DNA from: Rosellinia necatrix
Lineage: Eukaryota; Ascomycota; Sordariomycetes; Xylariales; Xylariaceae
Assembly (NCBI GenBank): GCA_021209875.1
Contig: JAGYVD010000003.1
Span: 2,232,001-2,296,000 of the forward strand
Direction: 5' to 3'
Length of the DNA: 64,000 bases
Part shown: one piece after another, positions 59,720-64,000 of the stretch
Position numbering within the stretch: position 1 is the stretch's first letter
How the letters are laid out: the number at the start of each line of letters is the position of its first letter
Program-made: the position numbers and the translations under genes
The notes under the pieces: model-generated
What the model saw: only the letters and a program-made list of their open reading frames with translations
Database searches by the model: none
Told to the model about the DNA's origin: nothing

Positions 59720-60160
59720 TGTACTGTTGAAGTGGGTGGCAACTAGCTATATGGTAATTTGGGGAGAGGGGAAGCAGTAATAACGTTAAAATGTGTGTCT
59801 GGGGGTGTAGTCGACCATCCAATATTCCATCCCCTCGAGAACTAGGACTCATAATCATAGTATAATGAATCGTCCACACGGGTCTCTTGCCAGTCAGCAG
59901 CCTATCCGCAACCAATTTTCCTAAAAGAGGATAAGCACATTCCGGAGCGGGGGGCAGGGCAAGTTGTACATACGACCATTTTGGAGAACTAAGGAGCTTG
60001 ATGTGTGTTCAGATATAAAGTATGGCCATTGCCGCATTTCTATCCCCTTTGTGCCCCAATATAATCATTGATCTCTGACCCCCACCCATTTCATAATCCC
60101 CTTCTCGACCCCAGGGGAAGTTTGATTATATACTACGCACACAACCAGGGTAAGGATATT
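59720..60160. other. Flank of the LTR element and leader of a small gene
   Basis: GC returns to normal immediately outside the LTR. Nothing gene-like is visible on the minus strand (the ORF at 59709-59915 has no support). The last 150 bp are the leader of the ORF starting at 60161. Confidence 0.5.
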
Positions 60161-60526
60161 ATGCCCAGCAGTCCAATATCAGGACATTTAACCAAAACAT
60201 CATTTATACAGATGCCTACTGAAGAGGGCATTATCAAAAGCATTGCTGGCTGCAGCATGTTCGCCGCTACTTTCAATATTGATGGCGTCCGGTATTCCTT
60301 TACCGGTGACTTGGACTCTGCTGCGGAATACTTTAGTTCCTCCGAGGCTACAGTGCATTGCGCCTCTGTAGGGCAATTGACCAACCAGAGGGATTTTGAT
60401 GGGAAGATTGGCACGAGATCCATCTCATTCGGTTTCAGAAATGGCCCGACAATTAACGGTGGCCTCGATGAGCCTATTAGTCAGGCAATGACAGTTTCTG
60501 GAAGCGGAGCATGGTCAAAGAAGTGA
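60161..60526 (+). CDS. Small hypothetical protein
   Basis: A 121-aa open frame from the ATG at 60161; the frame is open further upstream but only with a TTG. The sequence looks like a folded protein, not repeat junk: regular alternation of hydrophobic and polar residues (SMFAATFNIDGVRYSFTGDLDSAAEYFS, TVHCASVGQLTNQRDFDGKIGTRSISFGF, GGLDEPISQAMTVSGSGAW). This resembles a small beta-rich domain, perhaps lectin- or crystallin-like, which is inference from pattern only. There is no signal peptide, and an upstream exon is possible. It is the first gene outside the RIP block, 440 bp from its edge, so it may be silenced or recently exposed to heterochromatin. Confidence 0.55.
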   Translation: MPSSPISGHLTKTSFIQMPTEEGIIKSIAGCSMFAATFNIDGVRYSFTGDLDSAAEYFSSSEATVHCASVGQLTNQRDFDGKIGTRSISFGFRNGPTINGGLDEPISQAMTVSGSGAWSKK

Positions 60527-62986
60527 TCCAAAGTTGCATGCCAGGTTCTGAGGAGGGCATTACAACTATGACTATGGATTGCTTTGTGGATTAGGGTTTG
60601 AGGGAAATCTCGACACAACCCTCGCAATACTGCGGTCAGGCGAAGAAGTTCACTGAGCCAGTCGGAGACTTCGTCAATCGATATGAAAGATTATCTTAGG
60701 AGTAAATTGAATAAATTGTTAGTAAATCTTTTTATAATATAATCCCTCCAGTGTAGCATGGGTCTATTAAATGAGGAGCTTGTTCCTACCTCACTGGGCG
60801 CTGAGCAATAATACCATCTCTAATTTTATGTATTATAAGTGCCACATGAAATTTACGTATACACGCATAAGTTTTATAAGGGGCTTGAGCTGCTTGTGAA
60901 TTTTTGGCTTTATAAATTATCTTAACATGATCATAGGAAGAAGTATAGCCAATATATATCAATATACTACCAAGAAAAGGCTTCAGCTCTACTTCTAGGG
61001 GGTGTTCTGATCTATGGCAATGTTGTGGCACAGATAATAGCCAAAGGCGCCCCCAAGGTGCTAACTCTTGGCGGTGAACTTCACGATATAGGCTATTAGG
61101 ATAATGAGCGCCGTTGGAACAACGTCTTCGTATAGAGACTCCTATAGGATTATGTTCATTCGTGTAGTTTCTCCCCGGGCGAATCGCAGCCTGAGCTCTT
61201 TCTACTTCTATGGGTCGCAAGAGCGGGTCTGTAGAAGGAGTAGTTAGGCTGCAGAGTGAATAGATAGATTCGTCTCAGTTAGGTATCCGAGATATTTAGG
61301 GCTTATGGAGCGACAAATTGATTTCTAATTTTTGAAGACCGAAAGATGGATTTGATGATGTTTACATATAGCAAATTCTGGTGCTGAAATCCCTCATGTT
61401 TACGTAGGTCTATAATATATACTCTTAACAGTCTACAAGGCGAGCGTAATTGAAGGTTTATTGCAACTACACGAAACACTCATAGTTTAGAACATGGAAG
61501 AGTAGGTAGGTCCAAGAGCTAGATGTCGCTTTTCGTAGGTATAAGTAGACGGTTATAGATTAAGGACCCACACGACCGCGTATAAAGGGCTCATTGGATT
61601 TTATTTTAAGCGAAAGTGTGAGTTGCTCATGTAGGAAACATAGCATGTGACTTTATCCTTTGGCCATTGATACTAACAGGTTGCGTATGAAAAATAACCC
61701 GTCCCTGCCTAACGGTGATTGTTTGCCTAAGAGACGTCACGTCTGATGCAACTTTGTACTGAAACGCGGGGTTTTACGCGCCTGCTAGTTGAAGACTCTA
61801 CTGTCTCAATTGTGTCGCCGATTGGTACAAACTTTTGAATGATATCGGTGGCAATGTTAAAAAGACACCTGGTGTTTTGTTTGGCACATTTAAAATTACA
61901 AGGTTGCGAATCGTTCAGTTAAAACATAATGAATACTAAAATAGGAGACACGTTAGGCCAGGTGTAAGAAGATGGGTTTTGCCAATAGTGATTGCCCCAG
62001 TTTAGCCTAGGTAGAGTACTCTTTAGAGACCATGACCTACATATGAAAAGAAAGGCGTATTCAAGAAATGACCACGTATCATTATCATGGATGCTGACCT
62101 GGCCATAGGTAACTAGACTATATGTATAAAAAGGTTTATAATAAAATTCGTCTGAATCGTGAGCAACTCGAAGAAGTCGCCCAGCTAGCTAGAGGTCAAG
62201 ACTGTCAAAGGCTGTCTAGACTGCCAGAATATGACAAACTGAATGCAAGTTGCTACCATATGCGCGGAAGTCAACCATAGCATTGTTAAACGCAGCTTAT
62301 CGTTCGAGATACTTATCGGTGTGGGCACCAATTCCATTATATATGAGGTAATACTGGCTAGAGCCCATATCGGTGCGACCCCTGAAAGGAATAATAGAAA
62401 CGCAATCGGTATTAATAGTGGAAGATTTGCATAATCGTACAGACTTTCATAACCACAGCGACGAGTAAGGCCACAGGAATGCTAGGAATGCCGTAATAAA
62501 ATGCACGTCCTCATTTATGAATAACGACCGTGACATAGCACTACCTTGAATAGAATGGGCTATATAATCTAAATTGTAGTAGAAACAGGACTCGGCTGCC
62601 ACAACAAGTCAATAAACACTTTTATGCTAAATGCTTGACATAAATACTCATGAAACATTGTAAATAGTTAGTATTATTATTAAAAAAAAAAAAAAAAACC
62701 CCCATAATGTATTTAATCCATCATAAAAACGACCCTAGAGTGCTACGAAAAGAATTGAGAAGGAGAGGTAGTCATGCGTATGAAGTAGACGTAACTTAAC
62801 CCATTTGTCCATCGTTGCGCCGTAAGGAAATGTGAAACAGTAACCTGGGCAACCTGCAAGAGCGCAAGAAACGATACCATCTGTTGTACTTACTCTCACA
62901 TTGGTCACGATAGAACTCATTATAGGTGTAGATTACCTACATCTAGCTTAATCTTCGCTGCAGAGATTTTGTTTCCACACAATTAA
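60527..62986. other. Sparse region with one unidentified ORF fragment
   Basis: Apart from the minus-strand fragment at 60786-61270 nothing gene-like is visible. It ends with an A tract of about 16 followed by CCCCC near 62681-62703. Short ORFs at 62243-62434 and 62735-62920 are not supported. Confidence 0.5.
60786..61270 (-). pseudogene. Unidentified ORF fragment
   Basis: A minus-strand frame of about 160 codons stays open from near 61270 to a stop at 60786 but has no ATG near its start, so it is a fragment or an internal exon. Its composition looks genuinely coding: NYTNEHNPIGVSIRRRC, HYPNSLYREVHRQ, APWGRLWLLSVPQHCHRSEHPLEVELKPFLGS, IYIGYTSSYDHVKIIYKAKNSQ. It is rich in His/Arg/Tyr. I do not recognise the family. 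Lying between the RIP block and normal genes, it could be a relic of a mobile element or of a host gene. Confidence 0.4.
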
Positions 62987-64000
62987 TCACTTACTTCTAT
63001 TACCGCTAGGGCCTTTGGGAGGATCGCGAACAAGTAATCTCACTTTGCCATCCCCGATTTCAACACCCTGGCTGAGTATATCCACCTCCTCCCCAACTTC
63101 TGCGTCCTCTTTCGGCTCCTCCCTTGCCAGCGATTTATCCCAACTTCTTGCGTCAATACCAAGGATGCCACCCATGCTGTTACGGTCGCCGGGCACCGAG
63201 AATTCGCGGTATGCATACCGCCATTCGTTCAGGAAATTTCTGATGGCCTTACCAACTTTATCTTTGCCGTTCTTACTGTGGTGCCCTGTCCCCGTAATCG
63301 CATACACGGGCTTACTCTCTTTGCTATTGTCGAGTAGCACTCTCTCTAAATACTCAACCGCTTCCTCGGGGTGTAATCCGTGCAGGTCCACGTAGATCTC
63401 CGGGCTGGATACATTTCCCTTGTTCCGGGCCTCGTATAGCTCACGCGCAGCTTCGCGATGAGCCTTTCGCATGAGGTCGTTTTCGCTCTGACCTCGGAGG
63501 CTGAGCGCTTTGGCTGCTCGAGCATCGTTCCGATTCCATGCTTGCGCGGCGCTGCGGGAGTGTTAGAGAGCAGTCATCACAGAACACGATTGGACTCACC
63601 TCTGTAGAAACTTATTCCGTAACCCACCATGCTTGATAGCCTCCTGGCGAGACTTCAGGTAGGCTTTGTTAGCCTTGTCTCCGGTCTCTAACCAAGGTAT
63701 CTGCCTAGGCGTGGGGATAGCTTGAGCAGCAGCGCTATTCTCCCCGTTCTTAATGTTTGTGGCACTTCCATTTCGACCAATCTTCTTCGAGTCTGAACGA
63801 TTTGGACTCGGACTCGGCGACGGTGACATTTTTACAATATCAGCTAATGAACTAGGGGTATAATTTTCCTTGTGCCCGTGACCATGTCCACCACGCTTCC
63901 CATGGTGTTTTTTGCTAGGCTTGGCCGATGCAGAGCTGAGAGAAGGAAACGCATCATTGTCGTCCATCGATGGGGCAGTGGTGCCATCTTTCGTTTGAGG
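62987..64000 (-). CDS. SMR-domain protein, 5' partial
   Basis: Minus-strand exons 64000-63600 and 63551-62987 are joined by a 48-nt intron (GTGAGT...CGCAG, branch CTAAC). The first in-window ATG is at 63967 (310 aa from there), but the frame is open to the window edge, so the N-terminus probably lies outside. It starts with a disordered Ser/His/Lys-rich region (FPSLSSASAKPSKKHHGKRGGHGHGH). A helical linker is next (QSAAQAWNRNDARAAKALSLRGQSENDLMRKAHREAARELYEARNK), then a C-terminal SMR domain: VDLHGLHPEEAVEYLERVL, AITGTGHHSKNGKDKVGKAIRNFL. These are the conserved DLHG and TGxGxHS elements. The linker-plus-SMR layout is that of fungal Cue2/YPL199C-type proteins; Cue2 is an endonuclease in no-go mRNA decay. 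Whether a CUE domain exists upstream cannot be seen. Confidence is high for SMR, low for Cue2 orthology. Confidence 0.88.

Overview
This window is nuclear DNA of a filamentous ascomycete (Pezizomycotina, most likely Sordariomycetes). The evidence is short GT-AG introns (about 48-420 nt) with CTAAC/CTGAC-type branch sites, a fungal Zn2Cys6 regulator, fungal versions of eukaryotic housekeeping proteins, and a 15-kb AT-only block carrying the mark of repeat-induced point mutation (RIP). I cannot name the species. No tRNA, rRNA, CRISPR or bacterial operon structure was seen. Exons were joined by hand from splice signals, reading phase and family conservation. Layout: 1-14 kb holds a 5'-partial proline-rich protein (+), a Zn2Cys6 transcription factor (+), a SURF4/Erv29 cargo receptor (+), a small orphan gene (+) and a secreted FAD-linked oxidase (-), separated by long repeat-poor intergenic DNA. 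14-26 kb is a compact housekeeping block: TTI2-like (+) and FIG4 (-) converge with only 105 bp between them, and EMC4 (-) and the AP-1/AP-2 beta adaptin (+) diverge from a shared 945-bp region. 27-39 kb holds a secreted Gly/Pro/Ser/Asn-repeat wall-type protein (-), a prenylated ubiquitin-fold (UBL3/MUB-like) protein (+), the proteasome assembly factor UMP1 (-), and a twin-cassette soluble ABC ATPase of the YDR061W/ModF type (+) diverging from UMP1. 39-60 kb is decaying accessory DNA: two adjacent kinase-like pseudogenes (-), a candidate terminal-inverted-repeat element, then one 14.9-kb LTR retrotransposon-like insertion that is almost pure A+T. 60-64 kb has a small orphan gene (+), an unidentified ORF fragment (-) and an SMR-domain gene (-) that runs off the window. 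The housekeeping genes do not form a pathway cluster. Several share membrane traffic (SURF4 in ER export, EMC4 in membrane insertion, beta adaptin in clathrin coats, FIG4 in endosomal/vacuolar lipid turnover), but fungal gene order makes this weak evidence of functional linkage. The strongest discoveries are structural. First, the AT block is bounded by 246-bp direct LTRs (TG...CA) and a 5-bp ATGTA target duplication; the LTRs differ by about 58 transitions with no transversion or indel, and the RIP damage switches copy along their length, so each outer edge is spared. Second, a 183-bp GC-normal element made of two near-perfect hairpins sits inside the AT block with an 8-bp target duplication, so it arrived after RIP. 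Third, two conserved single-copy genes (SURF4 and UMP1) each carry one extra base in a C/G homopolymer, which points to assembly error rather than loss of both genes.
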